DNA from: Vibrio sp. NTOU-M3
GTDB lineage: Bacteria > Pseudomonadota > Gammaproteobacteria > Enterobacterales > Vibrionaceae
Length of the DNA: 64,000 nucleotides
Direction: 5' to 3'
NCBI RefSeq assembly: GCF_040869035.1
Contig: NZ_CP162101.1
Span: 1,488,001 to 1,552,000 of the forward strand
The position numbers and the translations under genes are program-made. A model generated the notes under the pieces. It made no database searches. It was not told where the DNA came from and saw only the letters and a list, made by a program, of their open reading frames with translations. This document shows, in pieces, positions 52,531 through 61,812 of this stretch; within the stretch, counting starts at the first letter, position 1; every line of letters begins with the position of its first letter.

Positions 52531-54651
52531 TTACAGGTGCTTCACCCTGCGCTTAACTTCTTCTTGTTTACCAAAGTTAAACGGACGCGCATCTGGGCTT
52601 CCTAAATATCCGCACACACGACGTGTTACGGAAACTTTTGTCGAATCATGATTACCACAGCTTGGGCAGGTAAAACCCTTACTCGTACAATCGAATTCGC
52701 CCATATAACCACATTCATAGCACTCGTCGATTGGTGTATTTGTGCCATAGTACGGAACACGTGAGTAGCTATAATCCCAAACATTTTCTAGCGCTTCGAC
52801 ATTACGCTGCATATTTGGAAACTCTCCGTAACAAATGAAACCACCGCTAGAGATTTCTGGGTAAGGCATTTCGAAATCAATCTTATCGTATGGATTTACT
52901 TTCTTCTCTACATCAAGGTGAAAACTGTTGGTGTAGTAACCTTTGTCCGTTACACCTTTAATCACACCAAACTCTCTCGCATCGATGCGGCAGAAACGGC
53001 TGCATAGGTTTTCACTTGGTGTGCCGTATAGGCTGAAACCGTAACCTGTTTCCTCTGCCCAACCGTTCACAGTCTCTTTTAGGTGCTTGATGATTGCTAC
53101 TGCTTTCTCACGTAGCACAGCATCATCGTATACGTGCGCTTCGGTACCAAACAATGCGTTGATTGTTTCGTGTACTCCGATGTAGCCAAGAGAAATGGAA
53201 GCTCGACCATTTTTGAAGATTTCTGCGATAGAATCGTCCGCTTTCAGACGAACACCACACGCACCTTCCATGTAAAGAATTGGTGCAACACGTGCTTTTA
53301 CGTTTTCCAAGCGAGAAATACGCGTTTCTAGCGCTTTGCGAGCAAGATTTAGGCGCTCATTAAGCAGCTCGTAGAATTTCTCTTCGCTGCCGTTTGCACG
53401 AATTGCGATACGAGGAAGGTTTAAGCTCACAACACCTAGGTTGTTACGGCCTTCGTGGATTAGCTCACCATTTTCTTCGTAAGTACCAAGGAAGCTACGA
53501 CAACCCATTGGCGTTTTGAATGAACCCGTTACTTCAACGACTTTGTCGTAGTTAAGAATGTCCGGGTACATGCGCTTAGACGCACACTCAAGTGCCAGTT
53601 TCTTGATGTCGTAGTTTGGATCTTCAGATTTGTGGTTCAAACCATCTTTGATGCCGAATACTAACTTAGGGAATACCGCTGTTTTACGGTTTTTACCTAG
53701 ACCAGCAATACGGTTCTTCAGAATCGATTTCTGAATAAGACGTGATGCCCAACTTGTACCAAGACCGAAGCCAAATGTTACAAATGGTGTTTGACCGTTT
53801 GCCGTGTGCAGCGTGTTTACTTCATATTCTAACGATTGGAACGCATCGTAACACTCTTTCTCAGTGCGCGCTTTTGCGAACTCTTCTGGTTCAGAAATGC
53901 TCCACTCTTTTGCGATCTCTAGGTGTTTCTCGTAGCTTGTCATCACGTACGGTTCTAGTACTTCATCAATACGGTTGATGGTTGTACCGCCGTAGATGTG
54001 GCTTGCTACTTGAGCAATGATCTGTGCTGTTACTGCTGTTGCTGTGGAAATTGATTTCGGTGTATCAATTTCAGCGTTACCCATTTTAAAGCCGTGCGTA
54101 AGCATGCCTTTAAGATCGATAAGCATACAGTTAAACATTGGGAAGAACGGTGCGTAGTCTAGATCGTGGTAGTGAATGTCACCCACATCATGTGCCTGAA
54201 CGACATCACGTGGCAAAATATGCGTTTTCGCGTAGTGTTTCGCAACGATACCCGCTAACAAATCACGTTGTGTTGGAATCACTTTACCGTCTTTGTTTGC
54301 GTTTTCGTTGATAAGGTCGACATTGCTTTCTTCGATAAGGCCTTCGATTTCACGAGTAAGTGCGCTTTGCTTTTCGCGGGCAATATCTCGATCATGGCGA
54401 TATTCGATGTAAGAACGTGCAAGTGATTTGTATGGTCCTTGCATTAGTTCGTTTTCGACCAAATCCTGAATTTCGTGGATATGAACTTCATCGTAGTCTT
54501 TAAGCTTTAGTTCTACAGCTAACGCTACATTTAAAGCGTAAATCGCGATTTCCTTATCGACATGCTCTGCTGCCGCTTCAACTGCAGATTGAATACGATC
54601 CCTGTTAAACGGAGCTCTAGAGCCGTCACGCTTGATTACGATTGGTTTCAC
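52531..54651 (-). CDS. nrdD: Anaerobic ribonucleoside-triphosphate reductase
   Basis: This class III ribonucleotide reductase makes deoxyribonucleotides without oxygen. The 706 residues start with an ATP cone (KRDGSRAPFNRDRIQSAVEA). The catalytic thiol region and the C-terminal zinc site (ECYECGYMGEFDC and CPSCGNHD) are present, and the glycyl radical residue lies in RRVCGYLGSPDARPF. NrdG makes the radical. The promoter region carries FNR, NrdR and DnaA-type sites. Confidence 0.96.
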   Translation of the reverse strand: MKPIVIKRDGSRAPFNRDRIQSAVEAAAEHVDKEIAIYALNVALAVELKLKDYDEVHIHEIQDLVENELMQGPYKSLARSYIEYRHDRDIAREKQSALTREIEGLIEESNVDLINENANKDGKVIPTQRDLLAGIVAKHYAKTHILPRDVVQAHDVGDIHYHDLDYAPFFPMFNCMLIDLKGMLTHGFKMGNAEIDTPKSISTATAVTAQIIAQVASHIYGGTTINRIDEVLEPYVMTSYEKHLEIAKEWSISEPEEFAKARTEKECYDAFQSLEYEVNTLHTANGQTPFVTFGFGLGTSWASRLIQKSILKNRIAGLGKNRKTAVFPKLVFGIKDGLNHKSEDPNYDIKKLALECASKRMYPDILNYDKVVEVTGSFKTPMGCRSFLGTYEENGELIHEGRNNLGVVSLNLPRIAIRANGSEEKFYELLNERLNLARKALETRISRLENVKARVAPILYMEGACGVRLKADDSIAEIFKNGRASISLGYIGVHETINALFGTEAHVYDDAVLREKAVAIIKHLKETVNGWAEETGYGFSLYGTPSENLCSRFCRIDAREFGVIKGVTDKGYYTNSFHLDVEKKVNPYDKIDFEMPYPEISSGGFICYGEFPNMQRNVEALENVWDYSYSRVPYYGTNTPIDECYECGYMGEFDCTSKGFTCPSCGNHDSTKVSVTRRVCGYLGSPDARPFNFGKQEEVKRRVKHL

Positions 54652-54682
54652 TTTTTCTCCTTACCCCAGCATACTCACAGAG

Positions 54683-54691
54683 TTATCCACA
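54683..54691 (+). promoter_or_regulatory. DnaA box in the nrdD promoter region
   Basis: TTATCCACA is a perfect match to the strong DnaA box, about 30 bp upstream of the nrdD start. DnaA controls nrdAB in E. coli; a role at nrdD would be an inference. Confidence 0.55.
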
Positions 54692-54694
54692 AAC

Positions 54695-54710
54695 ACACTA
54701 TATAGGGTTA
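54695..54710. promoter_or_regulatory. nrdR box: NrdR box 1
   Basis: ACACTATATAGGGTTA fits the NrdR consensus (acaCwAtATAtwGwgt) well on the left half. It lies 15 bp from box 2, so the box starts are 31 bp apart, the spacing found for paired NrdR boxes. Confidence 0.75.
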
Positions 54711-54725
54711 TTTTTTATTCTACTG

Positions 54726-54741
54726 ACACTACATGTTGTGG
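54726..54741. promoter_or_regulatory. nrdR box: NrdR box 2
   Basis: ACACTACATGTTGTGG keeps the symmetric core ACAC and TGTG of the NrdR box. With box 1 it predicts repression by NrdR when deoxynucleotides are plentiful. Confidence 0.7.
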
Positions 54742-54772
54742 CGTATTTAACGAGAAGCACCATATAAAAGTA

Positions 54773-54786
54773 TTGATTTAGATCAA
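54773..54786. promoter_or_regulatory. FNR box upstream of nrdD
   Basis: TTGAT TTAG ATCAA is a perfect FNR recognition site. It lies upstream of the NrdR boxes and fits activation of nrdDG without oxygen. Confidence 0.85.
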
Positions 54787-54943
54787 CAAAACGCGGTACC
54801 AGATTAAGATCAAATCGATCTTAGTGCAGCGGATCTCACTTGCTAAGAAATATCTGCAAACAGCAAAAATTACATGTTTTTTGCTTGCATTTTTTCGAGG
54901 TCTTGTAAGATAAAGGCTGGAACAAAATTTTAGATTACTTGTT

Positions 54944-55834
54944 ATGAAAAATACGATAATTAGACTTGTTTTTGCTAGTGCCTGCCTTATCCACACTAGT
55001 ACTTATGCAGCAACACCCTCTACGACTTTTACCTCATGGAATTTAGAGTGGTTGACGCTAGCGCCTTCAAACAAAATTGAAGAATCCCATAGAACCAGTA
55101 AAGACTTTGAAGTATTGAATTCACATTGGAACAAGCTTGAAAGTGATGTGCTTGCTTTTCAAGAGGTCGACAGTGCAGACGCAATACAGGAAGTTGTTGG
55201 TAAAGGTTATAAGATTTTTCTATCTGATCGCGCAAACAAAACTTACCGCAATAACCAATTCAGGGACATAAACCAATACACGGGCTTTGCCGTACGTAAA
55301 GGTATTTCGGTTAAAGATGTAGGCGACGTTCGTTTGGCAACATCGGCAAATAGTAAACTGCGCTTTGGCAGTTATATTATTCTTTTTGACAACACCCCGA
55401 CTCCGATTCATGCTTTATCAGTTCACTTGAAAGCGGGTTGCAGCGGTGCATACAACAACAGCAAGAGCTGTCGTAAATTAAAAGCTCAGGGCGCAGCGAT
55501 CAATGATTGGATTAAACAAAGAGAAAAAGCAAACGAGCAATATATTATCCTTGGTGATTTCAACCACAATATGGCGTACAAAAAAGATTGGTTGTGGGAA
55601 AGTATCGCCCAGAATAACAGTGCTCAATTAACCACACGTAACACGAAAGCAAGCTGTAAAGTTCGTTCTAAGTCATCCCCGCACAAATCACATCAATTTC
55701 GAGCGGTAATTGACCATATCATTGTGAGCTCAGATCTAAATGCGGCTCAGGCTAAGCAAGTACCCTATAAAACACAGCAAGTTTTAGACTACCAGCTTAG
55801 CGATCATTGCCCCGTTAGCACCAAGTTAAAGTAA
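54944..55834 (+). CDS. Secreted endonuclease/exonuclease/phosphatase-family protein
   Basis: The 296-residue protein has a signal peptide (MKNTIIRLVFASACLIHTSTYA). The EEP fold motifs are SWNLEWL at the start, LAFQEVDS with the catalytic Glu, HLKAGCSG, LGDFNHNM (Asp-Phe-Asn) and LSDHCPVS with the catalytic His. Four cysteines may form disulfides outside the cell. Substrates could be DNA, phospholipid head groups or phosphate esters. It diverges from nrdD. Confidence 0.88.
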   Translation: MKNTIIRLVFASACLIHTSTYAATPSTTFTSWNLEWLTLAPSNKIEESHRTSKDFEVLNSHWNKLESDVLAFQEVDSADAIQEVVGKGYKIFLSDRANKTYRNNQFRDINQYTGFAVRKGISVKDVGDVRLATSANSKLRFGSYIILFDNTPTPIHALSVHLKAGCSGAYNNSKSCRKLKAQGAAINDWIKQREKANEQYIILGDFNHNMAYKKDWLWESIAQNNSAQLTTRNTKASCKVRSKSSPHKSHQFRAVIDHIIVSSDLNAAQAKQVPYKTQQVLDYQLSDHCPVSTKLK

Positions 55835-55836
55835 GT

Positions 55837-56883
55837 CTATTGAGGTTGGGGGTTCAACACCACGTTGTCCCCCACGATGAGTCCTTTCCGTACTCGTCCT
55901 TCTTCTCCTAGTTGAACTAAGCGAGTCTCAAGTTTCTCGCCATTCAACACTTTCACATAATCCAACTGCCCGACTTGATAAACAGCGTTGAGTGGGACGT
56001 AGAGTTCACGTTGTTCATCTAAAGGAATACTCACTTGGGCATAGGTTCCCGGATATAACGCGTCTTTACTCTTAAACGATAACTTGACCATGTAACTTCG
56101 GGAACTAGCATCGGCCGCAGGCGTAATCTCAATCACTTGCCCTTCTTTTTTATACTCATACGTGGGAAAATCAATCATTACCCTCATTCCCAACTCTAAA
56201 TATGGCATAACAGATTCCGAGACATTTACTTCAACTTGAAGTGATTGAGGATTATAAAGGCTGAGTAATTTGCTGCCGGGTGTTGCGGTATCACCTTCAT
56301 TCACAGATTTATACGTGATGACACCGTCAAATGGTGCCGTAATAATGCTGTAACCAAAAGTGGTTTCCGCCTCAGTTACCGCTGCTTGGGCTTGGTTAAA
56401 ATTTGCCTGTGCGGTTTGTAGAACGCTTATCGCTTGATCAAATTTAGATTGAGGAACAAGCTTTTTCGCCACCAACTCTTTAACCCTGAGAAACTCTTTT
56501 CGAGCATTATTTAACTGTGCCTGTACTGAAGCGAGCGCTTGTTCTGTTTGGGTTACGCGTGCATCTAAATCACCACTATCAAGCCTAAGTAGCACATCGC
56601 CTTTAGTGACACTGTCACCAATACTAACTAACACGTCCGCTATATTCGCCGTTAATCTCGCAGAAATATTGGCTTGTTGATTGGCAACCACCACGCCAGG
56701 AAATGTTCGCTCTCGATTTATTAGCTGCTCTTTAAGGGTAATGATTTCATATTTTGAGTGATCATGACGAGTCACTTGGCGTTCCGTCGGCAGCTTTTCA
56801 CTAAATCCATCCGCCATGTAGTAAAACAGCACCACTAACACTGCAAACAGCCCGACGCCTAGCCAGCGATTATTGAATTTCAT
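55837..56883 (-). CDS. RND efflux periplasmic adaptor (membrane fusion protein)
   Basis: The 348-residue protein has an N-terminal anchor (GVGLFAVLVVLFYYMADGF), a beta-barrel/lipoyl hybrid (VVANQQANISARLTANIADV, DVLLRLDSGDLDARVTQTEQ), a short helical hairpin and the closing barrel strands. It bridges the RND pump to an outer-membrane channel. Its start overlaps the pump gene stop by four bases. Unusually, the adaptor gene follows the pump gene. Confidence 0.92.
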   Translation of the reverse strand: MKFNNRWLGVGLFAVLVVLFYYMADGFSEKLPTERQVTRHDHSKYEIITLKEQLINRERTFPGVVVANQQANISARLTANIADVLVSIGDSVTKGDVLLRLDSGDLDARVTQTEQALASVQAQLNNARKEFLRVKELVAKKLVPQSKFDQAISVLQTAQANFNQAQAAVTEAETTFGYSIITAPFDGVITYKSVNEGDTATPGSKLLSLYNPQSLQVEVNVSESVMPYLELGMRVMIDFPTYEYKKEGQVIEITPAADASSRSYMVKLSFKSKDALYPGTYAQVSIPLDEQRELYVPLNAVYQVGQLDYVKVLNGEKLETRLVQLGEEGRVRKGLIVGDNVVLNPQPQ

Positions 56884-59800
56884 AATGCTTCCTCCTTGGT
56901 AGGCAATCCGTGCCCAAGCTGATTCTGGTATGCGAGGTTATACACCACAGGTACAACGAGTAAGGTGAAAACAGTTGATGCTGCGATTCCAAAGATGATC
57001 GCCCATGCAAGCCCGTTAAAGATCGGATCTAACGTAATGACAATGTTACCTAGCAAAGTGGTTCCCGCAGTCAAGAGAATTGGTCTCATACGTACTGCGC
57101 CAGATTGAACAAGTGCATCATGCAGGCGTAGCCCTGCATGTAAAGATTGTTGAATAAACTCAATTAATACCAGCGAGTTACGCACCACAATACCGGCTAA
57201 TGCGATCATCCCGATCATCGCTGTAGCCGTAAAAAGTGCAGGATTAGGATACTGGTTGATATCGCTGCTTATTGCGTTCAACAACCAAAAACCGGGCATA
57301 ATACCAATCACTGTCAAAGGTATAGCGAGCATGATGATGCCAGACACGACAGGCAAGCCTGTTTGAATTAACATAACAATAAACACACCAAGTAGTGCTG
57401 CGGCGTAAGCAATACCTAAATCACGGAATACATCAACGGTAATTTTCCATTCCCCTTCACCACTCCATATCACTTCTACATCCGGAGCAACCTGCCATTC
57501 ATCCCCACCACCATTATTCAAATAGGTACGGCTTTCCCAAGGTGTTGATGGTTTGCTTTCTCCTTGATCAGCCAGTACATCAGCGACGACCTCTCCCGGG
57601 ACCCGCCCCACTGATTCGGCATACACGTAAACAACTGGCTTAAGGTTTTTGTGATAAATCGGCTTATCTACCGAACGCTTTATAAATTGGCCAACTTCAC
57701 TGAGTTGAACCAAGGGCTGAGGCGCATCTACCACAGCACCATTTATAAACTGTTTTACAACACCGACTTGGCCACGCACATACAGCTGTAACAATGCATC
57801 GAGTTTGTCTCTTTGCTCTGCAGGTAAACGAACCTCAATTGGCAATGGCTCAACTTCTCGTTTCGTTTCTAAATACCCCAGCACCACACCATCATTCGCT
57901 GCCTTAATTGTGGCATTGATGTCCTGTATTGAGACACCAGAAAGCGCTGCTTTTTCTTGGTCTACAACAAATTGCCACAGCTCTAATGCCCCCGGAGAAC
58001 TGGTATCTACTTCGGTCACGAATGGTTCTTTCTTTAATCGATTTGCGACAATATGCGCTTGCTGTTGTAGCGCTTCATAACTCATCGATGGCGGTCCATA
58101 GACTTCAGCCGTAATAGTCGCAATCACCGGCGGTCCCGGTGGCACTTCGACAATTTGAATCTCAGCATCATAGCGCTTAGCGATCGTTTCTAAATCATTA
58201 CGTAAGCGGGTAACAATCTCATGTGATTGCATTTGTCGATATGCCTTTTCAGCAAGTACGACTCTAAGCTCCCCTTGGTGTGGCTGGTTACGCATAAAGT
58301 AATGTCGAACCATGCCGTTAAAGTCCATTGGGGATGCCACGCCCGAGAAACCTGATACCGATATAACCTCCGGCACATCAACTAAATAGTCAGAAAAGCC
58401 TCGAAGTGCATTTGAGGTATCAACAAAACTGCTGGATTCGGGCATATTGACTACGATCTGAAATTCATTTTTGTTGTCGTAAGGCAACAGTTTTAACGGC
58501 ACCAAGCGCAGCGCAGGAAGCGATGCAGCAAGAACAAATAACAGCGCAACAACGCCAAGAAAAGACCACGCTTTGTCTCGGCTTTGTAATAATGGGAGCA
58601 ATAGTTTGCGATAGAGTTTAAACAAAAGCGTCGATTCAATTTGATGGTCACCACGCGCTTTAGCAGCAACCAAGATCTTGCTCGCAAGCCACGGTGTGAT
58701 TAAAAATGCCACCAAGGTACTGAATATGACGCTCACAGGCACGTTGAATGCTAGCGGCCCCATATACGGTCCCATCATCCCGGTTATGAAGAACATAGGT
58801 AAGAACACAATGACAATTGCAACAGTCGACATAAGCAGTGCGCTACGAATTTCGACCATGGCATAGACAATTGCTTTGGTCCGAGAGAGATCTTTACGTT
58901 TTAGATAGCGTTCAATGTTGTCGATACTTGCGATGGGATCATCAACGATCAAACCCAAAGCCAGAATTAAAGCAAACAATGTGACACGGTTAATTGAATA
59001 GCCAAAGAGCAAATCCATACCTAGCGCCGCGCCGTAGCTAATCGGGATCGCAATCGCTACCACAAGTGCGCTACGCCAATTTAGGAACAACCCCACGAAC
59101 ACCACAACTGTGAGTATTGAGATACCAAGGCTCGAAATTAGGTTCGATACTTTGTCGTTAGCAGTTTGCCCATAATTTCGAATAATTTCGATGTCCACCG
59201 CATCCGGAAATTGAGTGTTTTTTAGATGCGCCAGTTGCTTAAGGACATTTTCAGCAACATCAACAGCATTGGACCCCTTTTGCTTAGCGACAGAGATAAA
59301 AACCGCAGGATATTCCTGCCCGCTCTCAGCCTCGCGAAACCACGTGTCACTCGTCGCTTCTCTCGCCGTATCATTCACCGTTGCAACATCACGTAGATAG
59401 ACAGGCTTCCCATTAATTACACTCACCACGAGGTTATTTACTTGAGTCACATTAGAAAGTAACCCGCCCGATTCAATTTGGTAGTGCCTACCCTCGACTT
59501 GAATATGTCCTGCATTTTGTTTGGCGTGAGATAAGGTAAGAGCATGTTTTAAGTCGTCGATTGAGACATTGAAATTTGCCATTGCAACGGGATCAAGTTC
59601 GACACTGATAACGCGAGTTTCGCCTCCAACGACCTGAACAGAACTGGTTTCTTTAAGGGATTTAATGCCAAGTGTCGCTTGGTCTGCAATTCGCTTTAAC
59701 TGATGACGATCGACTTGATCACTGTTGGTGCTGTATAAAGCGGCAACAACGATTGGAACATCATCAATCTCGATGGGTTTTACCAACCAATTTGTCACCG

Positions 59801-60182
59801 CTGGAGGGATTTTATCTTGATTTGAATAGAGTTTGTTATACAGCTTGACCAGTGCCTGTTCTCGCTGCTCACCAACATAAAAGCGCACAATAACCTGAGC
59901 GGCACCTTCCATTGAAGACGAATAAACATACTCAACGCCGTCAATCTGGCTCAGTAATTTCTCTAGGGGCTCAGTAACTTGCTTTTCGACTTGCGCCGCT
60001 CTTAATCCCGGAGCTGAAACTAAAACATCCGCCATGGGTACGACAATTTGTGGGTCTTCTTCTTTTGGTGTTAACCAAAGCGCTGCAACACCAATTACGA
60101 CCATTAATACAATAAGTATCGGCGGAAAATAACTCGCCATCACGCTATGAATAAAACGTCCCTGCTGTTGATGTAACTCCAT
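56880..60182 (-). CDS. RND-family efflux permease, 1100 aa
   Basis: This is a full-size RND pump with two halves of six helices and two large periplasmic loops. The N terminus (SVMASYFPPILIVLMVVIGV) and the helix 4 region with paired acidic residues (LGLIVDDPIASIDNIERYL) are typical. The PPGPPVIATITAEVYGP segment in the second loop occurs in pumps distant from AcrB. Substrates are unknown. No outer-membrane partner gene is in the window, so it probably shares a TolC. Confidence 0.92.
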   Translation of the reverse strand: MELHQQQGRFIHSVMASYFPPILIVLMVVIGVAALWLTPKEEDPQIVVPMADVLVSAPGLRAAQVEKQVTEPLEKLLSQIDGVEYVYSSSMEGAAQVIVRFYVGEQREQALVKLYNKLYSNQDKIPPAVTNWLVKPIEIDDVPIVVAALYSTNSDQVDRHQLKRIADQATLGIKSLKETSSVQVVGGETRVISVELDPVAMANFNVSIDDLKHALTLSHAKQNAGHIQVEGRHYQIESGGLLSNVTQVNNLVVSVINGKPVYLRDVATVNDTAREATSDTWFREAESGQEYPAVFISVAKQKGSNAVDVAENVLKQLAHLKNTQFPDAVDIEIIRNYGQTANDKVSNLISSLGISILTVVVFVGLFLNWRSALVVAIAIPISYGAALGMDLLFGYSINRVTLFALILALGLIVDDPIASIDNIERYLKRKDLSRTKAIVYAMVEIRSALLMSTVAIVIVFLPMFFITGMMGPYMGPLAFNVPVSVIFSTLVAFLITPWLASKILVAAKARGDHQIESTLLFKLYRKLLLPLLQSRDKAWSFLGVVALLFVLAASLPALRLVPLKLLPYDNKNEFQIVVNMPESSSFVDTSNALRGFSDYLVDVPEVISVSGFSGVASPMDFNGMVRHYFMRNQPHQGELRVVLAEKAYRQMQSHEIVTRLRNDLETIAKRYDAEIQIVEVPPGPPVIATITAEVYGPPSMSYEALQQQAHIVANRLKKEPFVTEVDTSSPGALELWQFVVDQEKAALSGVSIQDINATIKAANDGVVLGYLETKREVEPLPIEVRLPAEQRDKLDALLQLYVRGQVGVVKQFINGAVVDAPQPLVQLSEVGQFIKRSVDKPIYHKNLKPVVYVYAESVGRVPGEVVADVLADQGESKPSTPWESRTYLNNGGGDEWQVAPDVEVIWSGEGEWKITVDVFRDLGIAYAAALLGVFIVMLIQTGLPVVSGIIMLAIPLTVIGIMPGFWLLNAISSDINQYPNPALFTATAMIGMIALAGIVVRNSLVLIEFIQQSLHAGLRLHDALVQSGAVRMRPILLTAGTTLLGNIVITLDPIFNGLAWAIIFGIAASTVFTLLVVPVVYNLAYQNQLGHGLPTKEEAL

Positions 60183-60225
60183 GTTACCTCCATAAGGAAT
60201 CGGCGAATGTACTTAGCTGGTTTAC

Positions 60226-60675
60226 TCAAGCAACATTGAATCTCTTTTCCGTTTTTCCGAAAATAAGCTTTGCCATGAGTGACCCTGTAACCATAGAGAT
60301 AACAAACAACACAATATTCGTGTTGCCTAATGCTAAACTCGTCACAGCTGGGCCCGGACAAATGCCAACAAGTCCCCATCCAAGTCCAAAGAGTGCTGCA
60401 CCTGAAATTAGTTTATTGTCAATGTTTGTCTTGGTTGGTATGCACAACTCATTGCCCAATAAAGTGTGCTTTCTCGGTTTAATTACCATGAAATAACATG
60501 GTAGAAACACCGCTAATGCACCGCCCATAACAAATGCCAAACTTGGATCCCAGCTGCCCGTAATATCAAGGAAACCAACGACTCTCTCAGGGTCTATCAT
60601 GCCTGATACCACCATTCCACAACCAAACAATACGCCTGACAATAGTGCAGAAAAACGGAAAATATTCTTATTCAT
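60226..60675 (-). CDS. YeeE/YedE family sulfur transport protein, half 2
   Basis: The 149-residue membrane protein has four helices and the family motif GLGWGLVGICPGPAVTSLAL with a conserved Cys. Such proteins (PF04143, TsuA type) carry thiosulfate or other sulfur species. I start it at the ATG at 60675, which has GGAGAAGATTTGGAG upstream; another start at 60696 overlaps the previous stop (ATGA). It works with the preceding gene, since each encodes half of a YeeE-like unit. Confidence 0.85.
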   Translation of the reverse strand: MNKNIFRFSALLSGVLFGCGMVVSGMIDPERVVGFLDITGSWDPSLAFVMGGALAVFLPCYFMVIKPRKHTLLGNELCIPTKTNIDNKLISGAALFGLGWGLVGICPGPAVTSLALGNTNIVLFVISMVTGSLMAKLIFGKTEKRFNVA

Positions 60676-60692
60676 CTCCAAATCTTCTCCTT

Positions 60693-61121
60693 TCATAGCA
60701 CTGGTAATAAATGCAAACGAACATAAACAGTCAGTCCAGCTACCAGCATAAAAATGCATGTTGAAACAATGGAGCGCTTCGATAACCTGCCGATACCACA
60801 AATACCATGACCGCTTGTACAACCATTACCAATACGGGTTCCAAAGCCAACTAACATACCTGCAATGATGATCAAAGGCAGTGGGGTTTCTGACAATGTC
60901 GGCACTGTCGTTCCAAACAACAACGCGCTAAACACACCGCCAGCCATCATTCCACCGACAAACAGTAGCCGCCATGAGTAATCCCCTTTTTTAGGGATAA
61001 ATAACCCGTTCACAATGCCGCTTATGCCGGCGATCTTTCCATTAACGAGTAACAAAATTGACGCTGAAATTCCCAGTAAAACTCCCCCCAGCAGCGATTC
61101 CCAAGGAATGGTTAATTCCAT
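60693..61121 (-). CDS. YeeE/YedE family sulfur transport protein, half 1
   Basis: This 142-residue membrane protein has four helices and the motif GFGTRIGNGCTSGHGICGIG, the conserved cysteine signature of YeeE/TsuA. It is followed directly by a second half-size member. It follows the regulator gene by 16 bp, so arsR, half 1 and half 2 form an operon. Confidence 0.87.
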   Translation of the reverse strand: MELTIPWESLLGGVLLGISASILLLVNGKIAGISGIVNGLFIPKKGDYSWRLLFVGGMMAGGVFSALLFGTTVPTLSETPLPLIIIAGMLVGFGTRIGNGCTSGHGICGIGRLSKRSIVSTCIFMLVAGLTVYVRLHLLPVL

Positions 61122-61137
61122 TTTCTACCCCTACTTA

Positions 61138-61440
61138 TTACGCTTCATGGCCACAAAAAATTGAATGTAGGCTCTGAATTAGGGCCTCAACTCTTGGGTC
61201 AGCAAGTGAATAAAAGACTTGTTGTGATTCTTTGCGCGCACAGATCAAATTGTGCTTACGAAGTACCGTTAAATGCTGCGAAAACGCGGATTGGCTTAAA
61301 TTAGAACCAGACTGCAATGCACCGACCCCAACCTCACCTTGTGTAAGCTGACACAACACCATAAGGCGATCAGGGTGTGCCATGATCCTTAAAAGATCGG
61401 CCGCTTCAGTAGCGTTACTTTGCATTTCTGCTATATCCAT
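61138..61440 (-). CDS. ArsR-family transcriptional regulator, HlyU/BigR/SqrR-like
   Basis: The 100-residue protein is a winged-helix ArsR repressor (LSQSAFSQHLTVLRKHNLI as recognition helix region). Two cysteines, Cys30 (LMVLCQL) and Cys96 (SIFCGHE), are 66 residues apart, the same spacing as Cys38 and Cys104 of V. cholerae HlyU as I recall it. In BigR and SqrR that pair senses persulfide by forming a disulfide or tetrasulfide. Metal-site ArsR motifs (ELCVCDL) are absent. It probably regulates the two flanking sulfur units. Confidence 0.85.
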   Translation of the reverse strand: MDIAEMQSNATEAADLLRIMAHPDRLMVLCQLTQGEVGVGALQSGSNLSQSAFSQHLTVLRKHNLICARKESQQVFYSLADPRVEALIQSLHSIFCGHEA

Positions 61441-61501
61441 GACTTCTTACCATTATAAATTTCTAAAAGTTATTAATTTAGAGCTTACTAAATAACATTA
61501 T

Positions 61502-61515
61502 TTAGTCAAGACTAA
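61502..61515. promoter_or_regulatory. Candidate operator 1 of the sulfur locus
   Basis: TTAGTC AA GACTAA is a perfect dyad in the divergent promoter region between the ArsR-type regulator and the DUF2892 gene. Confidence 0.55.
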
Positions 61516-61545
61516 TTTAGCTTAAGTGAAATTAGACAATTTAAC

Positions 61546-61561
61546 ATTAGACTTTTCTAAT
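61546..61561. promoter_or_regulatory. Candidate operator 2 of the sulfur locus
   Basis: ATTAGA CTTT TCTAAT is a perfect dyad 44 bp from the first, with the same TTAG/CTAA core. The two lie where a single regulator could control both divergent units. Confidence 0.6.
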
Positions 61562-61614
61562 TTAAGAAATTATAGTTCTTATAGATTTTGAAATGAATGG
61601 TAAGGAGCAGAGTC

Positions 61615-61800
61615 ATGTCACTAGAAAATGTCGTACGCGTGTTCGCAGGATTAATGGTTTTGATCTCGGTGTTATTGACACTCACCGTGCATAGTGGATT
61701 TATTTGGTTCACAGTGTTCATCGGCGTTAACCTGATACAAAGCGCCTTTACTGGTTTTTGCCCTGCTGCTCATTTCTTCAAAAAATTAGGCTTTAAATAA
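61615..61800 (+). CDS. DUF2892 family membrane protein, 61 aa
   Basis: Two hydrophobic segments (FAGLMVLISVLLTLTV and FIWFTVFIGVNLIQSAF) precede the conserved end TGFCPAAHFFKKLGFK. This domain is often fused or adjacent to rhodaneses (as in YgaP). The ATG at 61615 has AAGGAG eight bases upstream. The CoA-disulfide reductase gene follows after 12 bp. A role in moving or handling sulfane sulfur at the membrane is likely. Confidence 0.85.
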   Translation: MSLENVVRVFAGLMVLISVLLTLTVHSGFIWFTVFIGVNLIQSAFTGFCPAAHFFKKLGFK

Positions 61801-61812
61801 TTGGAGTTATCA

